Positions 7,802-14,896 of a stretch of 44,149 nucleotides of DNA are shown one piece after another. The notes beneath the pieces were generated by a model. It saw only the letters and a program-made list of their open reading frames with translations, had not been told where the DNA came from and ran no database searches. Source of the DNA: a virus; IMG/VR virus record IMGVR_UViG_3300028393_000115, positions 1-44,149 of that record, one strand, 5' to 3'. The stretch's first letter is position 1; every line of letters begins with the position of its first letter. The position numbers and the translations under genes were made by a program.

Positions 7802-7936
7802 TCAATTGGGTCGTGTGTTCTGGTTCATGTTGACAATGTTCCAAGTGGCCACTGTTTGAGGGTGGGCCACCTGGATGAGCGGCAAGCGGTGGACGTGATG
7901 TCCACCGTCACAACGCCCACAGTCACAACGACTCAC
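7802..7936 (-). CDS. 44-aa Cys/His-rich protein
   Basis: A GTG start overlaps the TGA of the gene upstream (GTGA, 7933-7936). The N-terminus MSRCDCGRCDGGHHVHRLPL carries three Cys and three His and could hold one zinc. The rest is short and hydrophilic. It is the last gene of the early block before the late promoter region. No family was recognised. The coupling and Cys pattern support it, but there is no independent ribosome-binding site. Confidence 0.5.
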   Translation of the reverse strand: MSRCDCGRCDGGHHVHRLPLIQVAHPQTVATWNIVNMNQNTRPN

Positions 7937-8136
7937 CAAGGAAACAACTTTTTGAAGAGTGGATGATCGCGTGCGCTGAATTGGTCGGTCTTGTTGAGTG
8001 CCCTGGTTGTCAGTTCCTCCAGGAGGGCTGCTCGTTCCTGGGGCGTGGTGGTCGGCTCCTGGGCGGTGAAGAAAATATCTCCGTAGGATTCCTTCTTCAA
8101 TCGCTTGGTCTTGCCGGTGTCTGTCGTGTAATTCAT
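7933..8136 (-). CDS. 67-aa early protein, unknown function
   Basis: The ATG overlaps the upstream stop (ATGA). The sequence is charged, with a basic start (TGKTKRLKKESYGDIFF), a helical ERAALLEELTTRAL centre and an aromatic end (DHPLFKKLFPW). Nothing identifies a function. A longer ORF in the same frame overlaps its neighbour and is rejected. Confidence 0.65.
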   Translation of the reverse strand: MNYTTDTGKTKRLKKESYGDIFFTAQEPTTTPQERAALLEELTTRALNKTDQFSARDHPLFKKLFPW

Positions 8137-8369
8137 AATTGAGTTCCTTGGTTTTTTGCGGGTGTGGCAAGCACTTCGATGAGCTCGATTAGTTTTTGGA
8201 TGCGGCTGTTTGCTTCGCTCAACCTGTCGGCAAGCTCGTCGCGCTCCGCACGGGCCTGGGCGTCCTGGCTTTTCCAATATGACCGGATTGCATCGGCCCA
8301 GCCAAGATTATAAGCCCTGGTCGCGCTCTCATCTGTTTTGATCGCTTCCCTGTCGGTAATGTTATTCAT
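8133..8369 (-). CDS. 78-aa early protein with C-terminal coiled coil
   Basis: It begins with an ATG after GGAGAG. Residues 40-70 (ERDELADRLSEANSRIQKLIE) form a heptad-like helix. It is the first gene after intergenic element A (8414-8535), which carries a promoter-like motif. The end is coupled to the 67-aa gene. Function unknown. Confidence 0.7.
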   Translation of the reverse strand: MNNITDREAIKTDESATRAYNLGWADAIRSYWKSQDAQARAERDELADRLSEANSRIQKLIELIEVLATPAKNQGTQL

Positions 8370-8413
8370 TGTTTCTCTCCGTCAGTGGTTTACCTTCTAT
8401 TATCCGCCCACAC

Positions 8414-8441
8414 TTATTACCGGAGTGGATAATCCATCGAC
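8414..8441 (-). promoter_or_regulatory. Early promoter-like element A
   Basis: On minus: GTCGATGGATTATCCACTCC followed by GGTAATAAG. This is one of six related sites upstream of small early genes; TAATAA could be the -10 hexamer. It ends about 45 bases before the 78-aa gene. Confidence 0.5.
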
Positions 8442-8535
8442 CCCAAAGCACTAAACCAGAACGGTTTAGGTTCTGGCTGAGTGCCGCATTACGGATGCAT
8501 TACGCGCGTAAAAAAGAGGAAAAAGAGGAAGAAAT
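8414..8535. repeat. Dispersed intergenic repeat, copy A
   Basis: Starts with TTATTACCGGA and ATAATCCATCGAC, has CTGGCTGAGTGCC in the middle, and ends with GCATTACGCGCGTAAAAAAG and a purine-rich AGGAAAAAGAGGAAG run. Similar in order and sequence to copies B (9285-9421) and C (10853-10990). Confidence 0.65.
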
Positions 8536-8807
8536 CATCCCGAAACACGTTTTTCATTGCGTTCCTTTTCCAGCCTGGCCAGTAATACTGGATTGATACT
8601 TAGTACAAAACACTTAGCGTGTAAACGGGCCGCAAAGTAATCTGCAAACTCGGCAAAGTGTACTTGCTGGCCCTCTTGCGTGTCAAAGCATCTGACAAGC
8701 ATATGTTTTTTCCCGTGTCTCCTGGTGATCGTTGCTTTTAGAGAATCCTCAATTGATTCGAAAGTTTCAACGTCTGTGTCTTCTGTTTGGTATTCTCTGA
8801 AAATCAT
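8535..8807 (-). CDS. 90-aa early protein, unknown function
   Basis: A mixed alpha/beta sequence, MIFREYQTEDTDVETFESIE at the start and a basic helical end (ARLEKERNEKRVSG). It is preceded by promoter-like element D about 80 bases upstream, so it may be separately transcribed. No motif points to a function. Confidence 0.65.
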   Translation of the reverse strand: MIFREYQTEDTDVETFESIEDSLKATITRRHGKKHMLVRCFDTQEGQQVHFAEFADYFAARLHAKCFVLSINPVLLARLEKERNEKRVSG

Positions 8808-8885
8808 TGTATCGCCTCATTCCATGATTCAAGGGCCTTGTGTATCTTTGCAGAGTTTGTTGTTTTCCGTCTCTTATCCGTCTGT

Positions 8886-8909
8886 ATATCTTACCGAACC
8901 CGATAATCT
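8886..8909 (-). promoter_or_regulatory. Early promoter-like element D
   Basis: On minus: AGATTATCGGGTTCGGTAAG then ATA, followed by ACAGACGGATAAGAGACGG. The downstream stretch is shared with element B. It abuts the stop codon of the 109-aa gene. Confidence 0.5.
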
Positions 8910-9239
8910 TCAGAATGCTTTCGAGCCGATTCCGTAGATGGCCTTGTGCTGATCTTTGTAAGCAGCCAGTTCCTCGTAGTCAGCTGGATACTCATACGAC
9001 GACACTGCGGGGTAGAAGTTCTTCCCTTGTTTCTTGTACTGCTTGCCGATTTTGAAGTTATCGGCATCGTCGGAAGCGATCACCTCAAAAAACACCCAAT
9101 GCTTGTTATTAGAGTCGTAGCAACACATTTTTGTTATGCGGGCCGTGATGGTCACATCTTTGACAAACTTGGCACTAAATCGAGTGCCTGAAAAGATGGG
9201 AAACTTGGCCGCAAAAATGGTTCCGGTTACTGCGTTCAT
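8910..9239 (-). CDS. 109-aa early protein, unknown function
   Basis: A beta-rich sequence (GTIFAAKFPIFSGTRFSAKF, then VTITARITKMCCY) with a hydrophilic end (SSYEYPADYEELAAYKDQHK). It starts at an ATG with GAGGG upstream and follows element B. It resembles small accessory phage proteins but no family was recognised. Confidence 0.65.
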   Translation of the reverse strand: MNAVTGTIFAAKFPIFSGTRFSAKFVKDVTITARITKMCCYDSNNKHWVFFEVIASDDADNFKIGKQYKKQGKNFYPAVSSYEYPADYEELAAYKDQHKAIYGIGSKAF

Positions 9240-9284
9240 CGTTTGTCCCTCGTTTGTTCCTTACCGTCTCTTTTCCGTCTGTGT

Positions 9285-9311
9285 ATATTACCGGAATCAA
9301 TAATCCATCGA
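9285..9311 (-). promoter_or_regulatory. Early promoter-like element B
   Basis: On minus: GTCGATGGATTATTGATTCC followed by GGTAATATA and then ACAGACGGAAAAGAGACGG. TAATAT is a good -10 candidate. It lies about 45 bases before the 109-aa gene. Confidence 0.5.
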
Positions 9312-9421
9312 CACAAAGCATTCGGCCAGAACGGGTTAGATCGTCCTGGCTGAGTGCCAAGTTTGCGGCTGCATTACGCGCCCCCGTACACGCGCAAAAA
9401 GAAGGAAAAAGGGAAGATCCC
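9285..9421. repeat. Dispersed intergenic repeat, copy B
   Basis: Same order of blocks as copy A: TTACCGGAA, ATAATCCATCGAC, CCAGAACGG, CTGGCTGAGTGCC, GCATTACGCGC, then CGCGCAAAAAGAAGGAAAAA. Copies differ by small insertions. Confidence 0.65.
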
Positions 9422-9739
9422 TTAGATTTCTCGCCACAATTGACTACGCAAAATTAGAAGCGCGTTGCAAGCGCTAATCATTTCGGCTATTCGCTCTTTG
9501 TCTGACAGTTCCGACCTGTCATAGGGTTCGACCTCGGTTGCTTGGGTGTGATCTTTAGAACAGATGTAAAACCCGCTTGTGGCGATTTGCCTAGTTTGCC
9601 ATTCTGTGCGTGTTGGGCAGTTCCAGCCATAGCCTTTACGCTCCCATCTATAGTGTTCATAATCAGCAAGCGCGCCCTCTTGCGACTTCCAGGGGATTAC
9701 GAGATAAGCCACATATTCGGGAAGTTGTTCTGCTGTCAT
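9422..9739 (-). CDS. 105-aa early protein, unknown function
   Basis: ATGA overlap with the 56-aa gene upstream. Trp/Tyr-rich centre (ADYEHYRWERKGYGWNCPTR). C-terminal helix DKERIAEMISACNALLILRS. No recognised family. Confidence 0.65.
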   Translation of the reverse strand: MTAEQLPEYVAYLVIPWKSQEGALADYEHYRWERKGYGWNCPTRTEWQTRQIATSGFYICSKDHTQATEVEPYDRSELSDKERIAEMISACNALLILRSQLWREI

Positions 9740-9906
9740 GATGATTTACCTATTTTAGAGTGCAATGGGTTGTGTTCTGTAACCAGTGCCAAGCATTTGG
9801 AACACTGTACGCCCTCGCTCACTGTTATTAGATCCCATACCGTACACGGCACGGACGACTTGATTTTGTTGTGTGGCCTGTAAATCGTCAATCTCTGCTT
9901 TTCCAT
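9736..9906 (-). CDS. 56-aa protein with CSKC motif
   Basis: Taken from the internal ATG at 9906, which has AAGGG upstream; the upstream in-frame start lacks one. QCSKCLALVTEHNPLHSK carries two Cys and two His that could hold zinc. It is coupled to the 105-aa gene by ATGA. Function unknown. Confidence 0.55.
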   Translation of the reverse strand: MEKQRLTIYRPHNKIKSSVPCTVWDLITVSEGVQCSKCLALVTEHNPLHSKIGKSS

Positions 9907-9971
9907 TGAATCATTTCCCTTAAAAGCTGTGAAAACCGGGCGCAAGAAACACCTTGCGCCCCTGTCGTCTA

Positions 9972-10799
9972 TTAGTTTGAACTGAATTCCAAGGCCAGTG
10001 GCTTCACCAGATCATCCATGCTTGACCTGAATTCCACGTCGATGATTTCATCCATAGCCTGAATCAACCGACTTGTTTGCGTGGAATATTCTATGATCCG
10101 TTCGTTGGCACGCTGACGCATCGCCGTGGTCACCACGTTAAAGGTTGACCAGATCGTCGGTTTGCCTGAAAAATCCTCAAAGGTGGGGTTTTTAATCTCA
10201 TCCAAGACCGAACGAATCGAGCGTAAACCGATCACACCCGTATCAATCAAGGCCAGAATAAGCGCATCACGTTGAGTTACGCTTAAATCTTTTTTCATCC
10301 AGCTTTCAATCCGTTGACTCTCAAGTGCCTGATATTGTGGCAGGCGTTCAATCGCCGATCCTACTTGATTTCGGAAATCATCAAGCCCAAATCGTGTATG
10401 CTTCCGCTTGTATGAAATATCACCGGCGAACGCCAGATTTGAACAGACAAACACCTTGGAACCGGCCACAATGCCCAGTGGCAGGCGTTTATCGAACGAT
10501 GAACGAATTCCCAGACTCACCGTTGCGCCTCTACCCGGCGAATCCCATCGGGCCAGAGGTAACGCCAGATCAACCACACCGAATAGCCTTTGATCTGCCT
10601 TGGATACCGTCCAACGTTCGCTCCTGACCGTATACCCGGCTTCTCTGAGTGTCTGAATAGTGGTATTGGCAACGGTCACATGAGGAACCGGATACCACGA
10701 AGATGTAGCTTCCGGTGTAGCGATATTCGCCAGCTCAAATCGCTCAACATGGCGATCTCCCTTGGCGTGACTGACGACTCTTGACTCTGTAGCGATCAT
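9972..10799 (-). CDS. DUF932 family protein, 275 aa
   Basis: The core SLGIRSSFDKRLPLGIVAGS, FVCSNLAFAGDISYKRKHTR and FGLDDFRNQVGSAIERL match the DUF932/phage-plasmid-related family often found in early regions of phages and in plasmids. Its biochemical role is not established. The start has AAAGGA nine bases upstream. Intergenic element C lies upstream, so it probably has its own promoter. Confidence 0.8.
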   Translation of the reverse strand: MIATESRVVSHAKGDRHVERFELANIATPEATSSWYPVPHVTVANTTIQTLREAGYTVRSERWTVSKADQRLFGVVDLALPLARWDSPGRGATVSLGIRSSFDKRLPLGIVAGSKVFVCSNLAFAGDISYKRKHTRFGLDDFRNQVGSAIERLPQYQALESQRIESWMKKDLSVTQRDALILALIDTGVIGLRSIRSVLDEIKNPTFEDFSGKPTIWSTFNVVTTAMRQRANERIIEYSTQTSRLIQAMDEIIDVEFRSSMDDLVKPLALEFSSN

Positions 10800-10852
10800 T
10801 GTCTAGTCCTTTATTTGTTGCTGCCTTGAGTGCCTGAATGACACTCTCGATG

Positions 10853-10880
10853 TTATTACCGAACCTGATAATCCACCGAC
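10853..10880 (-). promoter_or_regulatory. Early promoter-like element C
   Basis: On minus: GTCGGTGGATTATCAGGTTC followed by GGTAATAAC. Ends about 55 bases before the DUF932 gene. Confidence 0.5.
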
Positions 10881-10990
10881 CAACCGATCCGCACACGCGA
10901 GCGCATATACAGGCACTCTCGTCCCCGTACGCGCTCAGGCTTGCTATCGCCTGAGCGTAAAAAAGGAAGAAAGAAGAAGGAAGAAGAGCG
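10853..10990. repeat. Dispersed intergenic repeat, copy C
   Basis: Same frame of blocks as copies A and B (TTATTACCGAA, ATAATCCACCGAC, CGTACGCGC, GCGTAAAAAAGGAAGAAAG) but with a diverged middle. It also contains GCTCAGGC-TTGCTATC-GCCTGAGC, a perfect 8-bp hairpin stem, at about 10934-10957. No convincing gene lies in 10800-11066. Confidence 0.6.
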
Positions 10991-11066
10991 TCAGAAAAGA
11001 GGAAGGGCTGCAACCCCATACTTCGCTATTGTCGTCATGATCCTGTTCCTTCTTGGCTAATGAAAA

Positions 11067-11201
11067 TCATTCCGGTCTATACTGGCCTGCCTGTTTTTTC
11101 CCGAACTGGCGTATCTTTTTCAGCGAAATCGCCCGCTTAGGTGCTGACTTCTTCGAATAGCTGAAAGATATCCCGAAGAATGTTATTGAAATTTTCCACA
11201 T
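11067..11201 (-). CDS. 44-aa basic peptide
   Basis: The ATG at 11201 has a strong AAGGAGG with 8-base spacing. The product begins MWKISITFFGISFSYSKKSA and is strongly basic (Lys/Arg in about one quarter of residues) after a hydrophobic first 14 residues. It could bind nucleic acid or sit at a membrane; no family was recognised. Confidence 0.6.
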   Translation of the reverse strand: MWKISITFFGISFSYSKKSAPKRAISLKKIRQFGKKQAGQYRPE

Positions 11202-11229
11202 TGAAATGCCCTCCTTGGCACTGGTTGTA

Positions 11230-11523
11230 TCAGTCCTTGTAGCAGCCGGTCTCTGGATCAACGGGCCACGACTCTAGGCCACGACCTTGACCATCTTTCC
11301 AGTCGCATGAATCTACGTAACATTCGCTCACGTAAGAGCGCTCATTTTCGGTCAGATCCCTGATCTCACGTTCTAGGCTTTCCTTTGCGGCGTCTTTGGT
11401 CAACCAGTCTCCACGCCCCATTGATGGTTGGCCAGAGCGGATCATGTACCAGCCGTAAAGTATCCCGCAGTAAGTATCTGCATCAATTCCGGCTGCTTCC
11501 AGCGTGTTGTCTAAATCGCTCAT
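11230..11523 (-). CDS. 97-aa acidic early protein
   Basis: Starts MSDLDNTLEAAGIDADTYCG after AAGGGAGTCAG, a leader also seen before the next two genes. Acidic, with three Cys. No family was recognised. Together with the two genes upstream it looks like a set of small accessory genes sharing one ribosome-binding module. Confidence 0.7.
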   Translation of the reverse strand: MSDLDNTLEAAGIDADTYCGILYGWYMIRSGQPSMGRGDWLTKDAAKESLEREIRDLTENERSYVSECYVDSCDWKDGQGRGLESWPVDPETGCYKD

Positions 11524-11560
11524 CGTTCTGACTCCCTTGTTAGGTGTGATTAGTTGCGAA

Positions 11561-11821
11561 TCAACCGTTGATATAATCCAACTCTTCAGCCTTGACCGAC
11601 CTCCGCTCGCTTGCTGTAAGTGGCCGGACACCGAAGGTGGAAAAGATTGGAGTCACCTCGCCGGTGTCTCTGTTCTGACACCAGGTATCACCTACAGGCA
11701 GACCCCTTTCGAGGACTTCCAACTGCTCTTTTCGGCTTCGGCACTTATAGAGGCCCCAAGTGTTGGAAAAACCGTTTCCAGTGCTGGATCGGTAAGAGTT
11801 CACCGCGACGTAGTAATGCAT
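11561..11821 (-). CDS. 86-aa early protein, unknown function
   Basis: Starts MHYYVAVNSYRSSTGNGFSN, with AAAGGAGTCAG upstream and a TGATG junction to the preceding gene. The middle (RSRKEQLEVLERGLPVGDTW) may be an effector-like domain for small phage proteins, but I do not recognise it. Confidence 0.65.
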   Translation of the reverse strand: MHYYVAVNSYRSSTGNGFSNTWGLYKCRSRKEQLEVLERGLPVGDTWCQNRDTGEVTPIFSTFGVRPLTASERRSVKAEELDYING

Positions 11822-12048
11822 CAGACTGACTCCTTTGGATAACATTTTTTGCCGTCACGGTACTTGATTGTAGCTGCTTCTCTTTCAGAAATAACGCGCT
11901 GACTGCTCAAAGCATCAGGGTACGTGCCGCCCGAGTCGTCGTACAGTTTTTGGCCCGTTGTGTTGAGCCATTCAACGGCCTCTTTCTTATTGAAGAACCG
12001 CTCCCATCTGTGGTTTGTTGAACCAGGATAACCTATTATTGCGACCAA
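11821..12048 (-). CDS. 75-aa early protein, unknown function
   Basis: A TTG start with AAGGAGTCAG eight bases upstream. The sequence NHRWERFFNKKEAVEWLNTT resembles small phage proteins that carry a Trp-containing helix; function unknown. It shares its leader with the next two genes, and element E lies 55 bases upstream. Confidence 0.6.
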   Translation of the reverse strand: MVAIIGYPGSTNHRWERFFNKKEAVEWLNTTGQKLYDDSGGTYPDALSSQRVISEREAATIKYRDGKKCYPKESV

Positions 12049-12100
12049 TGTACTGACTCCTTGTTTCTTATGTTCGTTAGGAACTGTTTGACTTACACCC

Positions 12101-12123
12101 CTATTACCGGACTGATTAATCCG
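12101..12123 (-). promoter_or_regulatory. Early promoter-like element E
   Basis: On minus: CCGGATTAATCAGTCCGGTA then ATAG. It overlaps the last codons of the 117-aa gene. CCGGATTAATCAGTCCGG is itself an imperfect palindrome. Confidence 0.4.
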
Positions 12124-12469
12124 GCAATTCCTTATACTCTTTGATCCATTTATGGATCTCTTTTTCGATGTAAATTGACTTCGACGGCAGGAATTGATCC
12201 CAAAGAATCAAAAGTTCGTTTTCCTGACCCTGACCGATCCAGTAGATGACTGAATCAAGAAAAGAAGAAAATGCATCGTAAGTCTTGATCTTATTACTTT
12301 TTTCGTCTGGACTCTTAGGCTTGTACAACTGCATGTACCATCCTGTTTGGTCTGAATTGGCCTCCAGTGTCGCCTTGAGTTCAAACCGGCGAGCAACTTT
12401 GCACCACCTCTCAGCTTCGGCCTTGGTTGCCCAGTATTTGCGCCATTCTAGATGTTTGTAAGACCTCAT
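12116..12469 (-). CDS. 117-aa early protein, unknown function
   Basis: Starts at the ATG overlapping the stop of the ribbon-helix-helix gene (ATGA). The N-terminal WRKYWATKAEAERWCKVARR segment resembles the Trp-helix of the 75-aa neighbour (RWERFFNKKEAVEWL), so the two may be distant paralogues. The remainder is Trp/Ile-rich with no motif. Confidence 0.65.
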   Translation of the reverse strand: MRSYKHLEWRKYWATKAEAERWCKVARRFELKATLEANSDQTGWYMQLYKPKSPDEKSNKIKTYDAFSSFLDSVIYWIGQGQENELLILWDQFLPSKSIYIEKEIHKWIKEYKELPD

Positions 12470-12690
12470 GGCCCCACCTCTGGCGGCCATCGTCTCGGCG
12501 GAATCGGTTTCTTGTTCAATTTGACCCAATCTTTGATGATCTCATCGATTAAAGCGGATTGCGATAGGCCATGCTCTGAAGCTCGGCAATGAAGCCAGTG
12601 TCTCCACTGGCTCGATGCGCGTATGTTCAGAATTTGGTTTTTTGCATACTTGTTTTTTTCGTAGAATTTTGGCTCTTCAGGATCTTTCAT
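12466..12690 (-). CDS. Ribbon-helix-helix DNA-binding protein, 74 aa
   Basis: The ATG at 12690 has AAGGAG with ideal spacing. Residues about 18-55 (ILNIRASSQWRHWLHCRASE, then HGLSQSALIDEIIKDWV) match the strand-helix-helix fold of Arc/CopG-type repressors. The 21-bp perfect-arm palindrome just upstream (12706-12726) overlaps its likely -10 hexamer, so autoregulation is the obvious model. It may also set the level of the 117-aa gene to which it is coupled. It is the best regulator candidate in the early block. Confidence 0.7.
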   Translation of the reverse strand: MKDPEEPKFYEKNKYAKNQILNIRASSQWRHWLHCRASEHGLSQSALIDEIIKDWVKLNKKPIPPRRWPPEVGP

Positions 12691-12705
12691 GCTTCTCTCC
12701 TTAAT

Positions 12706-12726
12706 CTGTATAGACAGAGTATACAG
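12706..12726. promoter_or_regulatory. Operator and promoter for the ribbon-helix-helix gene
   Basis: CTGTATA-GACAGAG-TATACAG has perfect 7-bp arms. On minus it includes TATACT as a -10, with TTGATT 15 bases upstream. The site is 16 bases before the start codon. Confidence 0.6.
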
Positions 12727-12749
12727 ACTAAAGAGAGAAATCAAAAGAT

Positions 12750-13076
12750 TTAAAAGGCAAAATCGTCATCATTTTCGATAGTTTCCGGTGCTTGTGCTCC
12801 GGTAGGCGTTGTTACAATCTTTACGTCTCTACCGTAGAGCGATAGATTGCAGTATCCCTTTTCATTGATCTTGCCGCTAATCGAACCCGTGCAAGCCACG
12901 ACCGTACCGATTCCGGCAGTAGAATCCCATTCACTTGCCTTGAGGATGATCTCAAGCTGATCGGTTCTGTTCGCTTTCTCATTGCAGATCTCAATCCTTA
13001 TCTTGACATAACCTCCGGTGGGTAGAGTAACTGGCCGTTCGATTATCGTCCCCACGATTGCATACTGATTGATCAC
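12750..13076 (-). CDS. ssb: Single-stranded DNA-binding protein, 108 aa
   Basis: OB-fold pattern: NQYAIVGTIIERPVTLPTGG, then RIEICNEKANRTDQLEIILK, GTVVACTGSISGKINEKG and NLSLYGRDVKIVTT. The acidic tip ENDDDFAF matches the SSB C-terminal peptide that recruits partner proteins. It is shorter than bacterial SSB (no long linker). Overlap with the exonuclease gene upstream (ATGA-type) places it in the recombination/replication set. Confidence 0.85.
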   Translation of the reverse strand: MINQYAIVGTIIERPVTLPTGGYVKIRIEICNEKANRTDQLEIILKASEWDSTAGIGTVVACTGSISGKINEKGYCNLSLYGRDVKIVTTPTGAQAPETIENDDDFAF

Positions 13077-13978
13077 GCTGTCACCTCGCTCATGTCTTTA
13101 GGTAAAAACCGCCTCGTCGTATTGGTCCGCTGGTATTGGCTGATCATGGTTGGATTCGCAGATTTAAAAGCATCCATATCGAATGATCTGCTTGTCGTCT
13201 CCTTCCATGTGATGAGCGTTCTGCCATTCTTCAGCCCGATCTCTCGCGTTCCCATAATGTCTTTGACATCCTTTTCAAGAGCTTCTAACTCTTTCTTGAG
13301 TGGGTTAATCTCTGTCTTGATCCTTGCAATTTTTTGCAACTTCAAAAACGTATCGTCGTCCAGCTCAAAGCACGAACCAACATCGGCTCGAATCGCTTCT
13401 GTGAGCACCTTGTTTGTGCTTGTTCCCCAAGGTGGCTCGCTGCCCATAATGACATGGTTCTTCCACCATTCTTCAGCCTTGTTTACACAAGCCAGGAACC
13501 ATTCAGACTGAAGATCGATACTGACCTCAAAGACCTTTACCGCTAAAGATCCATTCAGGACTGCAATGTATGCCTGATCGATACCATGAACCCAGCACTG
13601 CCAATGGACTTGAAGGATGTAATTCTCTGGCACATAGTCCCATGCTTTTTCGTGCGTGCATTTGATCTCCAAAATGACGTTTCTTCCGTCCTGCTGGATT
13701 ATGCAATCAGGCGTTGCTGACGCCCAGCCGTTGGCATGTACAGCAAACGGCTCATCGGCGATGATTGCTCCGCCTATCTGGTTGATCGCTTCCATGGCGA
13801 CACCCCGCTGAAGGTAATTGCCCATCCGCATTGATTGCGTCTCAAGCGTGCTGTCCATGCCCATCTTGGATAGCCAGATATCGTGGGCATTTCCAAACGG
13901 ACTGATCTCCAAAATGATTGGCACATCAGACGCACCAAGCGTCTTCCGTCTCTTTTCAATCCATTCTTTCTTATGCAT
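13073..13978 (-). CDS. YqaJ-family (lambda-exonuclease-like) recombination nuclease, 301 aa
   Basis: Motifs in order: RRKTLGASDVP (GASD, 15-18), the catalytic core ATPD (D91) and VILEIKC (E104, K106), and the ENYILQVHWQ helix (about 118-127). All are diagnostic of YqaJ/exo two-metal nucleases. It degrades one strand of DNA ends to supply ssDNA for the RecT/Bet-like protein at 19923..20729. A C-terminal coiled segment (INPLKKELEALEKDVKDIMG) is typical of the family. Its start lies inside the end of the 76-aa gene. Confidence 0.9.
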   Translation of the reverse strand: MHKKEWIEKRRKTLGASDVPIILEISPFGNAHDIWLSKMGMDSTLETQSMRMGNYLQRGVAMEAINQIGGAIIADEPFAVHANGWASATPDCIIQQDGRNVILEIKCTHEKAWDYVPENYILQVHWQCWVHGIDQAYIAVLNGSLAVKVFEVSIDLQSEWFLACVNKAEEWWKNHVIMGSEPPWGTSTNKVLTEAIRADVGSCFELDDDTFLKLQKIARIKTEINPLKKELEALEKDVKDIMGTREIGLKNGRTLITWKETTSRSFDMDAFKSANPTMISQYQRTNTTRRFLPKDMSEVTA

Positions 13979-14201
13979 CGATTGTCTCTCTTTCTTTTAT
14001 AGCGATGTGATAGCCTTCGCACATTGCTTTTTGCAATTCCCTGTTCTCGTGCAGCATCTCGTCTAATACGAATACCTGTTCTTCCAACTTGTCTATTTGC
14101 GATTTCAGTGAGCTTCGCCGTTCTGCAATCTCGCACCGTCTGGCAATGTTTCGCGAAGCATATTGTCGATGCGATTTTTGTTCAAATTCCATGCTAATCA
14201 T
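13971..14201 (-). CDS. 76-aa coiled-coil protein
   Basis: ATGA-coupled to the gene upstream. The central part (SSLKSQIDKLEEQVFVLDEM) is a clear heptad helix. It lies immediately before the exonuclease gene. Function unknown; it may be a structural partner or inhibitor peptide. Confidence 0.65.
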   Translation of the reverse strand: MISMEFEQKSHRQYASRNIARRCEIAERRSSLKSQIDKLEEQVFVLDEMLHENRELQKAMCEGYHIAIKERETIDA

Positions 14202-14461
14202 AGAAGCATCCCCTTTGCGTGATGAAGGTTCCTTGCTGCTTCACGGTACGCTGACTCAGCGGCCCGTAAATACGGCAATGCTTTACCCGAATACCCTTTA
14301 TCGATCATGCCTGCAATAACCCAGGCTGTTTGATTCGTGTCTTTCTGAATCTCGGACAATTCTTCTTTAAGTGTTGGCCAATGAGCCACACTCGGCAGAA
14401 GCCCGATGCATTCGTTACCGTCATCAAAATCATTCAGATCATTCAGATCATGCCCGTCCAT
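14198..14461 (-). CDS. 87-aa early protein, unknown function
   Basis: The ATG at 14461 has GGAGG five bases upstream, better than the upstream in-frame start. The acidic N-terminus contains a 9-base direct repeat giving DLNDLND. A helical C-terminal half follows (RAAESAYREAARNLHHAKG). Promoter-like element F lies about 50 bases upstream. Confidence 0.65.
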   Translation of the reverse strand: MDGHDLNDLNDFDDGNECIGLLPSVAHWPTLKEELSEIQKDTNQTAWVIAGMIDKGYSGKALPYLRAAESAYREAARNLHHAKGMLL

Positions 14462-14510
14462 ACTGACCTCCGTTAGAAACTTGGTTCGTGTTTTCCATTC
14501 GGCCAACACG

Positions 14511-14526
14511 TATCTTACCGAAATGG
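14511..14526 (-). promoter_or_regulatory. Early promoter-like element F (partial)
   Basis: On minus: CATTTCGGTAAGATA. It keeps the TTCGGTAAGATA half shared with element D but lacks GGATTAT. Confidence 0.3.
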
Positions 14527-14539
14527 GAAAACTGTAAAA

Positions 14540-14896
14540 TCAATCGCTTTTTATAGCTGGTAAAGCTATATAACGCCAAAAGTTAGGACAAATACGACCG
14601 ATGCTCAGGTAGGTTTCTAACGACCTGTCTACAGACGCCATGTCTTCAGTCGAATAGGGGCCATCGCACATGCTTGCCCGTTTGTGCTGCAATTCAATGG
14701 CTCTACCTAAAGCAAACAGCGAAAACGCCTCATCGGTTTTGAATGGCTGGTTTGTACAGTAGTATGCTTGGATGAGCATATCTATTAAGCTGAATAACTG
14801 CACGTCAGTTTTTAGCGGTTGCCTTCTTTTCCTTTCTCTAGTGTTTGGTCGTAATCCACAATCAGTTTTACTCGCAAGATCTCTTTTTGAATCCAT
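14540..14896 (-). CDS. 118-aa early protein, unknown function
   Basis: The ATG at 14896 has AAAGG with 8-base spacing but overlaps the upstream gene by 85 bases. A GTG at 14803 would avoid the overlap and give 87 aa. The part common to both (LIDMLIQAYYCTNQPFKTDE, ALGRAIELQHKR) is helical and probably globular. No family was recognised. Confidence 0.55.
   Translation of the reverse strand: MDSKRDLASKTDCGLRPNTRERKRRQPLKTDVQLFSLIDMLIQAYYCTNQPFKTDEAFSLFALGRAIELQHKRASMCDGPYSTEDMASVDRSLETYLSIGRICPNFWRYIALPAIKSD

Noticed and set aside
10744-11019. 91-aa minus ORF covering intergenic repeat C
   Set aside because: Overlaps the DUF932 start, includes the hairpin and repeat blocks, has odd composition (Ser/Phe/Ala runs) and no ribosome-binding site.
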